A DNA stretch of 47,313 nucleotides from Limnochordia bacterium. GTDB taxonomy: Bacteria > Bacillota > Limnochordia > DUMW01. Made by a program: the position numbers and the translations under genes. The notes under the pieces were generated by a model that saw only the letters and a program-made list of their open reading frames with translations, ran no database searches and had not been told where the DNA came from. Of this stretch, positions 33,839 through 42,892 are shown one piece after another. Where the stretch lies: contig JALNWK010000022.1 in assembly GCA_023230925.1 (NCBI GenBank), positions 1-47,313 of the forward strand. The letters are read 5' to 3'. Every line of letters starts with the position of its first letter. Position 1 is the stretch's first letter.

Positions 33839-35104
33839 CTAGCAGGCAATCACCGCCGCTTGGTCGAATACCCTCGTAATCTTCGCCGCATCCTTGCCAA
33901 CGGCCACCACGCTTACCGGTTTGCTAAATAGGGAATTGCTTACCCGGTAAACATCCTCTAAGGTCACATTGTCGATTTTCTGGCACATCTGCATGGCAGT
34001 CGAAACAGGCTTACCGAATAGGACCGCCTTGGAGATGCGCCCCATGCGGGCGGCAGTGTTTTCCATGCCCAACATAAGACCACCTTTGAGTTGTTCCTTG
34101 GCTCGTTCAAGCTCCACCGGGGAGATGCCCGTCTTGATAAGTGTGGCAATCTCATCCCGGATGACGGAAACGGTCTCTTCAAGGGTATCGCTATCCACAG
34201 CGGCATAAACGCCGAATAATCCCGCCTGGGCGTAGCTGCTATGGAAGGAATAGGTTGAGTAGGCTAGCCCCCGGTCTTCTCGAAGCTTTTGAAATAACCA
34301 TGAGCTGTTGCCGCCCCCTAGGACTGAGTCAAGTACATACATTGGATAGCGCTGTGTCAAATAGCGGGTAAACCCGGGAACTCCCAGACACAGATGCAGT
34401 TGTTCAATGTCCTTCTCCTTGTACACAATCCGACACTGATAGCGGGGTGATGCCATTTCCACTTCTGCATGCTTAGCGGACCACCCAGAAAAGTATTCCT
34501 GTAAAAGTGCAACCACTTCTCCGTGTTCTACATTACCTGCCACTCCCACAACCAGATTGGTGGGAGCGTAATGCTCCTGCTTAAACCTACGTAACCTCTG
34601 AGAGTCTAGAGCCCCTACGGAGGCCTCGGTGCCTAGAATGCTTTGCCCTAGTGTATGGCCTCCAAGAAGGTAGCTAACCAGCAATTCATGTGCAAGATCC
34701 TCGGGCGAATCCTCATACATTTTGATCTCCTGGATGATCACACCCCGTTCTTTCTGCACATCGTCTTCGGTCAGGCTGGGATCTAAAAGCATATCCGCCA
34801 ATAGATCCACGGCAATGGGCAAATGCTTCTTAAACACCCGGGCATAATAGCAGGTATATTCCCGGCCGGTGAACGCGTTCAGTTCGCCACCGGTAGAATC
34901 AATGATCTCCGCTATTTCCTTTGTAGTACGTTTATCGGTTCCTTTAAATAACATGTGCTCAATAAAATGAGAGGCCCCACTGTATTCCGGTGATTCACAA
35001 CAAGAGCCCACTTTAAACCAAAATCCAATAGATACCGAGTAAACATGAGGTATTGCCTCTGTGATTACCCGAATGCCATTATCCAAAACTGACTGCTGAA
35101 ACAA
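33839..35104 (-). CDS. mlpA: M16-family zinc peptidase (MlpA/YmxG type)
   Basis: The 421-residue protein begins FQQSVLDNGIRVITEAIP, then has the inverted zinc motif HFIEH in ASHFIEHMLFKGT and a second-half TTKEIAEIIDSTGGELNAFT, followed by the inactive C-terminal half (SSWLFQKLREDRGLAYS). It is the processing-peptidase-like family found beside ymxH in spore formers. The TTG at 35104 is chosen: AGGGGGAG is close upstream and relatives start MFQxxVLDNG. It is preceded by a strong terminator. Confidence 0.9.
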   Translation of the reverse strand: MFQQSVLDNGIRVITEAIPHVYSVSIGFWFKVGSCCESPEYSGASHFIEHMLFKGTDKRTTKEIAEIIDSTGGELNAFTGREYTCYYARVFKKHLPIAVDLLADMLLDPSLTEDDVQKERGVIIQEIKMYEDSPEDLAHELLVSYLLGGHTLGQSILGTEASVGALDSQRLRRFKQEHYAPTNLVVGVAGNVEHGEVVALLQEYFSGWSAKHAEVEMASPRYQCRIVYKEKDIEQLHLCLGVPGFTRYLTQRYPMYVLDSVLGGGNSSWLFQKLREDRGLAYSTYSFHSSYAQAGLFGVYAAVDSDTLEETVSVIRDEIATLIKTGISPVELERAKEQLKGGLMLGMENTAARMGRISKAVLFGKPVSTAMQMCQKIDNVTLEDVYRVSNSLFSKPVSVVAVGKDAAKITRVFDQAAVIAC

Positions 35105-35186
35105 TCCGAAATCTCCCCCTAACCCGATCTCGATCACTAATATACTTGATGTGATTCGCACTGTCAAAGGAAAGAGGGAAACCGGC

Positions 35187-35235
35187 AACCAATAAAGCGG
35201 GCAGCGGCCCAACGCCGCTGCCCGCTTTATTGGTT
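35187..35235 (-). terminator. Strong terminator after the GH172 gene
   Basis: A perfect 22-bp stem (35187-35208 with 35214-35235) around a five-base loop, GC-rich in its centre (GCGGGCAGCGGC), overlaps the stop codon of the gene at 35234-37237. It separates that gene from the M16 peptidase gene. Confidence 0.75.
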
Positions 35236-37237
35236 ACTCATCCACCGGTTCAAACTTGAGGTAGTCTAACCCAAACATGTACCCCACGGATCGACTGTTC
35301 TTGCCTACCACCTCGATCCGCAGGATGTTTGAACCATGCTGTAGTCTCCCCGTACCTAAGGCTAGAGACGGTGTAGGGACAACGTCGGGACCATAGAAAT
35401 CAAATACATCACCGAGCTGGCGCCCGTTCAAGTACAGCTTCACTTGCCCATAGTCTCTGGCCTTGGTAAACACACCATAGACTAGGTAATCTCCGGTACC
35501 TTCCCAGTCAAAGGCAAGCTCAAGGTAGTCCCCAACACCGTTTTCCCTCCACCACATTTGCTCGGTACTGCTCCAATTATGGGGAGGGGACCAGGGATGC
35601 ATACCCTGTGGTGTGGCAACCCCTCTGCTCATTCCCTTCACCTGCATGACCTCTCCTTCTACAGCTCCTTCCACCATGTAAATATCCAGTTTTGGTAGGG
35701 GAAAGATCTCCCGTTTTGCCCCTGGAACAGGATCAAAAACGTCCCCGTTAGCTGATCCATACCAGTAGACCACCGCATCATAGTGAACCTGGGTACGGAC
35801 ATGATGGAGGACCTCCAGATCCCACTTGAGGTGTTCTTGAAAGGGAATGTTATCTAGGATATGGAATCGATTGTTCACGATCCACCCATAATTGCCCGGG
35901 GTTCCTACCCTCGGTTGATTGTGATAGGCGTGCGTAAACCGCTGGGCGTTGCACCATGCATAACCAAAGTAATCCTCTGTACCCGTACCGAACCAACTAG
36001 GAAACTTCTCATGATCAACGTAGACCTTTTCGTCCCCTTCACCCCACCACTGGTAGACCGGATTAGTTACCGATAGGGATAATCCCACAAAGCGTCCTCT
36101 ACCCCCGGTGTTTAAGACCTCCCAGTCTATTGGGACAGCAGTGTTAAAGGAGCTTCGTTTCCACTTAGCATGAAAGTAAAGGAGCTGATCACTCCAGGCG
36201 ATGGGCTCATAGCCAACCTTTCCTTGGATCTCTATTGGTGCTTGACCCTCATTGGTAATCGTTACTGTAGCCTTACTGGCATAGGGCATATACCAGTGAC
36301 TGTACAAGGTCCCGTCGGCCAAGACTCCTAAGGGCAGACCTTCATACTGGTTTAAGCCGAAACTGCCGCAAAAGAAGTCCCCTAGAGGTGACCAGATGCT
36401 CGGCGCGTCGAAATCATCCCAAGTGATCTCCAGGAGGGTCTTGCGCAACATTGTGGTCAGATCCTCTGCGGTCACTTGCCACTCCATGTCGGTGATCGCT
36501 CCAGGACCAACCAATTCTAGGGTCTGACTCTCGCCGGGTCCGATGTGCCAGTGAACCTCTTCTTTGTCCTTGGAGGCATCCACCACATAGTAGGGGTTTC
36601 GCAACTGCTTGGCGATCTCGGTAATCTTGGACCGGTGTTCCTGGATTGTCTCTCGTTCCAGTGAGACCACTTCCGTATCCGGAGGATATTTAATATAGTC
36701 AACCAAGTAGTATAGTTTGCCTGGCACCTCACAGGTGACGAGCACATGTTCACTAAAGGGAATCGGAAAGTATAGATTATGACCCGAGGCACGAACCCCC
36801 GCTAGTGGTTCAACGAAGGGAAAGGGACCCCTCCCCGATGTTAGATCCGCAAAACCACCAACGATCACCGGTTCCTTCCCACCGTCAACATAGATCCGTA
36901 GTACCCCATTTGGATTTGCCGACCAAATGCGTACCACTGCACCCGGACCGGCAATATCTGCGAGAATATACTCCTTGCGTCCATCGATCACCTTTGTACC
37001 GAGAAAGTTGCCACTGTCATCATTGGCAAACCAGTTCAGCTTTGTCCCGAGCACAATTCGGCTCGCCCGATCATAACTGGACAATTGCCCGGAAAGCTCG
37101 CCAAGTTCGGGTGCACAGGCTAACCATTTTAGATCTGTCATGCGATCCAATAGGGTCGGGAAATCTATGGTCTGAGCGCGGACACTGCCAGTTAGACAAC
37201 AAATTAGCAAAAGGAGCATCGGTAGTACTCTTCGCAT
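35234..37237 (-). CDS. Secreted GH172 (DUF2961) glycoside hydrolase
   Basis: The 667-residue protein has a signal peptide (RRVLPMLLLLICCLTGSVRA) and a double jelly-roll of the DUF2961 family, now GH172. These enzymes act on fructofuranosyl or arabinofuranosyl linkages. Key signature segments are DFFCGSFGLNQYEGLPLGV and FPSWFGTGTEDYFGYAW with a conserved Glu in the latter, and WWGEGDEKVYVDHE just upstream. A C-terminal carbohydrate-binding-like domain follows from about 545. Substrate is not decidable. It likely works outside, close to the esterase gene. AGGGGGAT precedes the ATG. Confidence 0.82.
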   Translation of the reverse strand: MRRVLPMLLLLICCLTGSVRAQTIDFPTLLDRMTDLKWLACAPELGELSGQLSSYDRASRIVLGTKLNWFANDDSGNFLGTKVIDGRKEYILADIAGPGAVVRIWSANPNGVLRIYVDGGKEPVIVGGFADLTSGRGPFPFVEPLAGVRASGHNLYFPIPFSEHVLVTCEVPGKLYYLVDYIKYPPDTEVVSLERETIQEHRSKITEIAKQLRNPYYVVDASKDKEEVHWHIGPGESQTLELVGPGAITDMEWQVTAEDLTTMLRKTLLEITWDDFDAPSIWSPLGDFFCGSFGLNQYEGLPLGVLADGTLYSHWYMPYASKATVTITNEGQAPIEIQGKVGYEPIAWSDQLLYFHAKWKRSSFNTAVPIDWEVLNTGGRGRFVGLSLSVTNPVYQWWGEGDEKVYVDHEKFPSWFGTGTEDYFGYAWCNAQRFTHAYHNQPRVGTPGNYGWIVNNRFHILDNIPFQEHLKWDLEVLHHVRTQVHYDAVVYWYGSANGDVFDPVPGAKREIFPLPKLDIYMVEGAVEGEVMQVKGMSRGVATPQGMHPWSPPHNWSSTEQMWWRENGVGDYLELAFDWEGTGDYLVYGVFTKARDYGQVKLYLNGRQLGDVFDFYGPDVVPTPSLALGTGRLQHGSNILRIEVVGKNSRSVGYMFGLDYLKFEPVDE

Positions 37238-37912
37238 TGTACATCCCCCTGTTCCTATCTTAAGTTCCTTGTTTCACAAACATGGGAAGACGCTAACTTA
37301 CCATCCCAGAACTACCTGTTTCGCTGGAGCGTTACCTAAGCCTGCCACATCCTAGGCCATAATATCCAAGAGATCCCTCCCCACACCAGCTACAGATCGT
37401 TCCGCTTCATCTAGTGTTTCGCGAACAAGAGGATTCCTCAAGCCTAGATCCGGTGGTATACCTTAGTTATCTTGGATTCCTTCCGCGAATTTTGGAGCTA
37501 TCCCCCGGCTTTTCTTGGTAGACACCCCAACTTGCCTGTGATTTCACCTCTTTTCTAAACTTCTTGACCACGGTGTTCCCTTCGTCCCCTCACCTCCATG
37601 AACGTACTTAGTACACATCCTGCAAAGACACTGAGTGTTTTCATTGATACCTCGGTTATTCATATATTCGGTTCTACGTTCAGATGGATTTCCAGGTGAG
37701 TTCTTCTCGCTTAAACACAAGCATGCTTTTATCCTCAGTTGCCCTAATACAATCGGCATAGAGGACGCGTGATTCTTTAGCAGCGGTTTACCAGCCTATC
37801 TTATTCCATTTTTTGCTTTAAGTGCTTCCATTGTATCCTAGATACATACCAAGGTCAAGATCGCAACCTGGGTCTGTACAGGGTTTAGGGCCCATCCTTG
37901 GTAAGAACATAA
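37238..37912. other. Intergenic region, no credible gene
   Basis: About 675 bases without a credible gene. A 71-codon frame at 37544-37759 (minus) has no family match and no ribosome-binding site I trust. The region should hold the promoter of the GH172 gene. It may be decayed mobile DNA. Confidence 0.4.
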
Positions 37913-37953
37913 AAGGGTAACATGCTTTGGGATATCAAAGCAGTGTTACCCTT
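37913..37953 (-). terminator. Terminator of the esterase gene
   Basis: AAGGGTAACATGCTTTG pairs with CAAAGCAGTGTTACCCTT (one-base bulge), followed by TTTATGTTCTT on the minus strand. It is 41 bases past the stop at 37994. Confidence 0.7.
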
Positions 37954-37993
37954 AGAGTACTTCATCCTCCTATGGAACAAGACTCTTATCCAG

Positions 37994-38803
37994 TTAGAAA
38001 CCGAGCTCCCTTAACCAAGTTGCGCAAGCCCCAGTCCATAGACTGACTTGGGAATCATTAGTAGCAAGGGACATTCCGTGCGGGCCCTGGGGAAAAACAT
38101 GAAGTGCAAAGGGCACCCGGTGTTTGCTTAGGGCGGCGGCAAACATGAGACTGTTTTCCACTGGTACCACCGCATCATCGGCGGTATGCCAAAGGAAGGT
38201 GGGAGGCGTCTTCTCTGTTACTAAACGATGGGTTGATAGGCTTAGTCTTTCCGCTTCTGGGGGATTGTCTCCAAGTAGATTGATGGCTGAGCCGAGGTGA
38301 CCATGCTCAACAAAGGAGATCACCGGGTAACATAGAATCATGGCATTGGGAAGATAGTCTTCCTCCTCAATGGCATCGACCACAGGAGATTCCAGATGCG
38401 ATGTGACAGTACCTACACAGGAAGCTAAGTGGCCCCCGGCGGAAAAACCTAAAACACCAATGCGATCCTTTGAAATGTGCCAGGTATCGGCAGTATGCCG
38501 CAGATAACGCATAGCCCTTCGGGCATCGAGCAAACCTGCCGGATATCGATGGGGGGCGACGCGGTAATCCAGTACAAAGGCAGCGATCCCAAGGGAGTTC
38601 AGCCAAAGGGCCACCGGTTCACCCTCGTGTTGTGCCTTCATGGAGTATCCCCCACCGGGACAAACAAGAACCGCACTGGTCGGTGATTTGTTTTCCTTGG
38701 GTAAATAGGGAGTAATCGTTGCGGAAGTATCTAAAGAATCCGGCCAGATACGCATACTACTAGAAGCCAATTGGATCTCATCCTTTCTGCATAGCTTGTC
38801 CAC
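37994..38803 (-). CDS. Alpha/beta hydrolase, BD-FAE-like esterase
   Basis: The 269-residue protein has the alpha/beta-hydrolase oxyanion motif VCPGGGYSMKAQHEGEPVA, the nucleophile in GVLGFSAGGHLAS, the acid in HTADDAVVPVENSL and the histidine in GPHGMSLA. It resembles esterases of the acetyl-xylan or feruloyl type. It lies next to a GH172, suggesting sugar-ester use. No signal peptide. The GTG start at 38803 is uncertain, as no ribosome-binding site precedes it. Confidence 0.82.
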   Translation of the reverse strand: MDKLCRKDEIQLASSSMRIWPDSLDTSATITPYLPKENKSPTSAVLVCPGGGYSMKAQHEGEPVALWLNSLGIAAFVLDYRVAPHRYPAGLLDARRAMRYLRHTADTWHISKDRIGVLGFSAGGHLASCVGTVTSHLESPVVDAIEEEDYLPNAMILCYPVISFVEHGHLGSAINLLGDNPPEAERLSLSTHRLVTEKTPPTFLWHTADDAVVPVENSLMFAAALSKHRVPFALHVFPQGPHGMSLATNDSQVSLWTGACATWLRELGF

Positions 38804-38861
38804 TACTAGCTTACAAGGATTAATATACTACTTTTTCCTCCTCCTGTCTCTGGGAACTGTA

Positions 38862-39860
38862 TCACTGGAGATTAAGCATTGTACCAATGGATACCAACCG
38901 ATACCCCTTCCCTTGTAGCTGTTCAATCATTTGAGGGAGTGCCGCAAGGGTGTTGGGCCTAGGATGCATTAGAACGATAGCCCCGGGACTAGCCTTTGGT
39001 ACCACCCGGTTGATGATGGTTTGGGGCGATGGATTCTGCCAATCGATGGTATCTAGGGTCCACATGATCGTCCTGAATCCGAGGGAAGCCGCCATTGCTG
39101 TAACCCGTTTATCCACATCGCCTGCAGGGGGAGCAAACAAGAGAGGCTTATACCCTACATGCTCCATGATCACCCTTTCGGCCTGTACAATCAGCTCCAT
39201 TAGATCGGTATCGGAAAGCCGTGTGGTCTGGGGCGCGTGCCAGTACCCATGGCTACCAATTTCATGCCCGGCCTTGACAATTTCCCGGGCCAACGCGGGG
39301 TTCTTCTCCGTCCAAGTACCGGTTAAGAAGAAGGTGGCGTAGACGCCATAGGTTTTGAAGAAACTGAGAATCTCAGGCAGCACATCTTCACCCCAGTCTA
39401 CGTTAACCGCAAGGCTCATCACCTGCTGAGTGGTCTTGACTTGGTAGATTGGGGAGAACATATCTGAGGTAACCGCCGGGCGCACCGGATGCATAACGAA
39501 GGAGATCTCTTCACCGGTCTTAGCCTGTAAGGCACGCTTTGCGGTGGCCGGAACATCGGCTAATACTCCCGAGATCTCAGTGGTTATCTGCCCCGTGGCT
39601 GGATCGTAGCGGGCGTTTACGGGAGCAACTTCCACTTCGTCTTTGATTCCGTGGAGTACCTGTAGGAGTTCCCCCTCTAGTAAGCCACCAATGTCCTGTC
39701 CACAAATATGTACGCCCGGTCGAACCCCATGCACATATCGTATGAACTGATCCTTGACACAAAGGGAAAGACTGATCACAAAAACACCCACAAGTATCCA
39801 CGTCAAAATCCGGACTTTACTTTGAGGGATGTTTACACAGACAATAGGGAACCGAGACAT
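38862..39860 (-). CDS. ylxY: YlxY-type polysaccharide deacetylase-like protein
   Basis: The 332-residue protein has an N-terminal membrane helix (about 18-36), an exported domain with VRPGVHICGQDIGGLLEGEL (about 45-130, similar to peptidoglycan-binding domains), and a C-terminal NodB-type domain. This last has NVDWGEDVLPEIL, ATFFLTGTW, IGSHGYWHAP and LMHPRPN. The second His motif is intact, but the first Asp pair is replaced (NVDWGE) and the arginine motif is APPAGD, as in YlxY relatives, so deacetylase activity is unsure. AGGGAGG lies before the ATG, which follows the upstream stop directly. Confidence 0.83.
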   Translation of the reverse strand: MSRFPIVCVNIPQSKVRILTWILVGVFVISLSLCVKDQFIRYVHGVRPGVHICGQDIGGLLEGELLQVLHGIKDEVEVAPVNARYDPATGQITTEISGVLADVPATAKRALQAKTGEEISFVMHPVRPAVTSDMFSPIYQVKTTQQVMSLAVNVDWGEDVLPEILSFFKTYGVYATFFLTGTWTEKNPALAREIVKAGHEIGSHGYWHAPQTTRLSDTDLMELIVQAERVIMEHVGYKPLLFAPPAGDVDKRVTAMAASLGFRTIMWTLDTIDWQNPSPQTIINRVVPKASPGAIVLMHPRPNTLAALPQMIEQLQGKGYRLVSIGTMLNLQ

Positions 39861-40658
39861 TTACCTTCCCTCCCTACTGGGTATTTGCTTCTTGGTTCTT
39901 TGCAGACCCGAGTGGGGTTCAATAATGTAGTTATCTTTGTAGATCAGCTCAGAGACCGACACAAACTGATACCCCTTGCCCAAAAGGTCTGGGATCAATC
40001 GTTTGATCACATCAGCGGTGAATCGGCCGTTATTGTGCATCAAAATGATATCCCCCGGTTTGACGCTGCCCATGATCCGGTTGTAGATGTAATCTGCTGT
40101 AACATCCTTCCAATCCAATGAGTCCACCGACCACTGAATCGTATAGTACCCAAGCTCAGCAGCGGTCTCGATCAGTGTATTGTTGTATTCACCAAAGGGG
40201 GGCCTGAAGACCGTGGAGCTTTGTCCGGTTAGACCTTTGATCAGATCGTGGGTCAGCATCAGTTCATCCACTATCTGCGCCCTAGAAAGGCTATTCATAT
40301 GGGGATGAGTGTAGCTGTGGTTGCCGATCTCATGACCTAGGGCCGCGATTCTCTTCACATCAGTGGGGTATTTCTCCAACCAGTACCCACAAAGAAAGAA
40401 GGTGCTCTTGATGTTATACTGTTGTAACGTGGTCAGAATACCCTCGGTATACTCATTTCCCCAGGTGGCATCAAAGGTGAGGCTGATTTTCTTCTCCGGT
40501 GTATCCACTCCATAGATGGGTACTAACCTGCCGGTCAATAATCCCATGACTGGCCTAATTACTTCTTTTGACACCAGATAGATGTTTACCAATAGCACAA
40601 CGCCAAGAACAATAAAAAGTAGATTGCGGTGCGCTTTGGGTAGGTAGAATACGCTCAT
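39861..40658 (-). CDS. PdaB-type polysaccharide deacetylase
   Basis: The 265-residue protein has a membrane helix (about 12-32) and a NodB domain: ISLTFDATWGNEY, STFFLCGYWLEKYP, IGNHSYTHPHMN, RPPFGEYNNTLI and ILMHNN. The first acidic pair is FDA, as in PdaB, which modifies spore cortex peptidoglycan. It directly abuts the next deacetylase-like gene, so they form a pair. AGGAGGGG precedes the ATG. The likely role is spore-cortex or wall modification. Confidence 0.87.
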   Translation of the reverse strand: MSVFYLPKAHRNLLFIVLGVVLLVNIYLVSKEVIRPVMGLLTGRLVPIYGVDTPEKKISLTFDATWGNEYTEGILTTLQQYNIKSTFFLCGYWLEKYPTDVKRIAALGHEIGNHSYTHPHMNSLSRAQIVDELMLTHDLIKGLTGQSSTVFRPPFGEYNNTLIETAAELGYYTIQWSVDSLDWKDVTADYIYNRIMGSVKPGDIILMHNNGRFTADVIKRLIPDLLGKGYQFVSVSELIYKDNYIIEPHSGLQRTKKQIPSREGR

Positions 40659-40708
40659 GGCAAGACCCCTCCTGATAGAAATCTATGCGGGAATACCACA
40701 AGCTATTA

Positions 40709-42826
40709 CTAGCTAATAAAATCGGTGCACGCGGCGAGAATCTCCTGGACTGATCCCTTAGCCAAGGTACAATCTGGCATGGAGCCCAGCACGACGGTTC
40801 CATACCGACGGGTGAGAATGCGCACATCACAAATGAGCACAACCCCCATATCAGTAGTCTTCCGGATTAACCGGCCAAAGCCTTGCCGTGTTTTCAGCAC
40901 GGCTAACGGCAACATGTATTCAAGGAAATCGTTGCCGCCCCTTTTCCGAATATCCTCACACTTAGCCTCGGTGATCGGGTCTTTCACGGGCCTAAAGGGG
41001 AGTTTAGCGATAACCACACAGGATAGATCCTCCCCGGGCACGTCCACCCCTTCCCAAAAGCTATCGGTGCCAAGCAAGACTGCATTACTGGTTGTTCTAA
41101 ACTCTTCGATTAACTGCTTTCGTTCCCCTTGTCCTTGAACTAGGATCACAAAGCCCTGCAGATGCTCTTTCAGCAGACGGGCCTGTCTTTTCATGGCGGC
41201 ATAGGATGTAAATAGGACGAAGGTTCTTCCTTTGGTAACCGGAAGGAGCTCTATCAGAAGCTTGAGGAGGGCTTGATCATATGATCCTGCTTGGGGGGAG
41301 GGAAAATCCGCAGGGATACCCAACAGCACCTGCTCTTTATAGAAGAAGGGGGAAGCTAGCTGGGAGGTAAACCGGCGTTCTAGTAACAGTGAATCTGCCC
41401 CCTCTCCAATGCCTAACCGATCACACAGAAAGGAGAAATCTCCGTTTACGGTTAGGGTGGCTGAGGTTAATACAACGGTGCTAGTACGGGCAAACAGCTG
41501 TTCGTGGAAAAAGGATCCCACATTGATGGGAGCACTGTTTAGGGTCAAATTTGTACCCGTTGCTCCCTTTCTTTCAATCCAGGCCACGAAATTATCGTGA
41601 GGATAGGTAGCAAAAAAATCCCCGGTGTGGCCGAGATTCGTACACCGTTTCCCGAGGCTATTTAGGCTATGGTGGATGCTTGTACAACGTTCATCGTCCT
41701 GAATATATTCCGCTGTCTCAATGAGCCGGTTGCCCATATCTCGAGCGGCCACACTAAGCTGTTCTAATGCGGGAACCGACACTTTACGCCATTGCTCCCA
41801 CAGCCCCCGCCCATCCCCACAGAGTCGGATCCCATATCCTTCATTGTCTTTGGGTGTTAGGGCACCGAGTTGGGCAAAGAAACGAAGGGAGATCTCTTCT
41901 AGATCCCGGTAAGCAGGCAGTAATCTACTCTCCACAGCATTTGCCAAGTCATCGATTCCTTCGCTAAGTGCTGTTTTTCGCACGGCAGAGAGTAGGCCCT
42001 GTTCGTTGCCGTCTTTCCTCCGATAGAGCCTACCTAGCAACTGCTTAGTACCAAGGGAGGATAGACTATTACCCAAGTATTCACAGGCCACATCTTCCAG
42101 ATTGTGCGCCTCATCAATAATCACCCGTTGGTAGCTGGGTAGTATGCCGGCATCGGCCACCTCCTGCTTAATCGCCAGATCTGCACACAGTAGATGATGG
42201 TTCGTAATCAAGAGCTGGGCCGCAGCCGCGGCCCGTCGATGCATGAAGAAAAAGCAATCCCCATAGAAGGGACAGTCTTTTCGCCAGCAATCATCGGCAT
42301 CACAGGCAAACTCCTGCCACAGGGCTTCACTCACATAGAAACTTAAGTCACTCTTGCTGCCTGAATCGGTGTCTTGGACCCACTTCTGCAGTTTTTCCTT
42401 CTGTGTTGCCTCATCGTCGGAGAACAGCTGGGTCTGCAACAGTAGTTCTCCGGCCTTCAAGCGGCAAAGGTAATTGCTCCAGCCCTTCACCACTACGGCA
42501 GCAAAGTCCCACCCTAAGGCCTGCTGAATCAGGGGAATATCCTTTTCCAAGAGTTGTTCCTGCAGGTTGATCGTGTTGGTGGAGATAACCACCCGCTCAT
42601 CATGCTCCAGCGCCCAAGAGATAGCAGGTAGTAGATAAGCCATAGATTTCCCAACACCGGTCCCGGCCTCCAGCAAGGCGATCTCATCCTGGATGAAGGC
42701 CCGCATTACATAGCCGGCCATTTCAATCTGGGATTGGCGGTGTTCATAGTCCGGGAGAAAAAGGCTCATCGGTCCACCAGGTAGTAGAATTGCCGCGATC
42801 TTGTCAGTTCTTTCCCGAAGGGTCAT
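40709..42826 (-). CDS. dinG: DinG-family ATP-dependent helicase
   Basis: The 705-residue XPD/DinG-type helicase has Walker A LLEAGTGVGKSMAYLLP, iron-sulphur cysteines in LCRLKAG and CDADDCWRKDCPFYGDC, the DEAH box VIIDEAHNLEDVA and the C-terminal motifs LGTDSFWEGVDVPGED and TRQGFGRLIRKTTD. These enzymes unwind DNA with 5'-3' polarity in repair. There is no N-terminal exonuclease domain, unlike the B. subtilis form. It is separated by 66 bp from the next gene upstream. Confidence 0.93.
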   Translation of the reverse strand: MTLRERTDKIAAILLPGGPMSLFLPDYEHRQSQIEMAGYVMRAFIQDEIALLEAGTGVGKSMAYLLPAISWALEHDERVVISTNTINLQEQLLEKDIPLIQQALGWDFAAVVVKGWSNYLCRLKAGELLLQTQLFSDDEATQKEKLQKWVQDTDSGSKSDLSFYVSEALWQEFACDADDCWRKDCPFYGDCFFFMHRRAAAAAQLLITNHHLLCADLAIKQEVADAGILPSYQRVIIDEAHNLEDVACEYLGNSLSSLGTKQLLGRLYRRKDGNEQGLLSAVRKTALSEGIDDLANAVESRLLPAYRDLEEISLRFFAQLGALTPKDNEGYGIRLCGDGRGLWEQWRKVSVPALEQLSVAARDMGNRLIETAEYIQDDERCTSIHHSLNSLGKRCTNLGHTGDFFATYPHDNFVAWIERKGATGTNLTLNSAPINVGSFFHEQLFARTSTVVLTSATLTVNGDFSFLCDRLGIGEGADSLLLERRFTSQLASPFFYKEQVLLGIPADFPSPQAGSYDQALLKLLIELLPVTKGRTFVLFTSYAAMKRQARLLKEHLQGFVILVQGQGERKQLIEEFRTTSNAVLLGTDSFWEGVDVPGEDLSCVVIAKLPFRPVKDPITEAKCEDIRKRGGNDFLEYMLPLAVLKTRQGFGRLIRKTTDMGVVLICDVRILTRRYGTVVLGSMPDCTLAKGSVQEILAACTDFIS

Positions 42827-42892
42827 GCAATGATACTCCTTGTATTTGCTCTTCCTTCATTCTACAGAAAAAAGCAAACTGGGGCAACTTGA

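Noticed and set aside
35105..35212. Upstream extension of the M16 peptidase frame
   Set aside because: It runs through the strong terminator stem of the GH172 gene, and the family starts at FQQSVLDNG behind AGGGGGAG.
37544..37759. A 71-codon minus-strand frame with several Cys and charged residues
   Set aside because: No family, no convincing ribosome-binding site and no neighbour that suggests a role; it sits in apparently decayed sequence.
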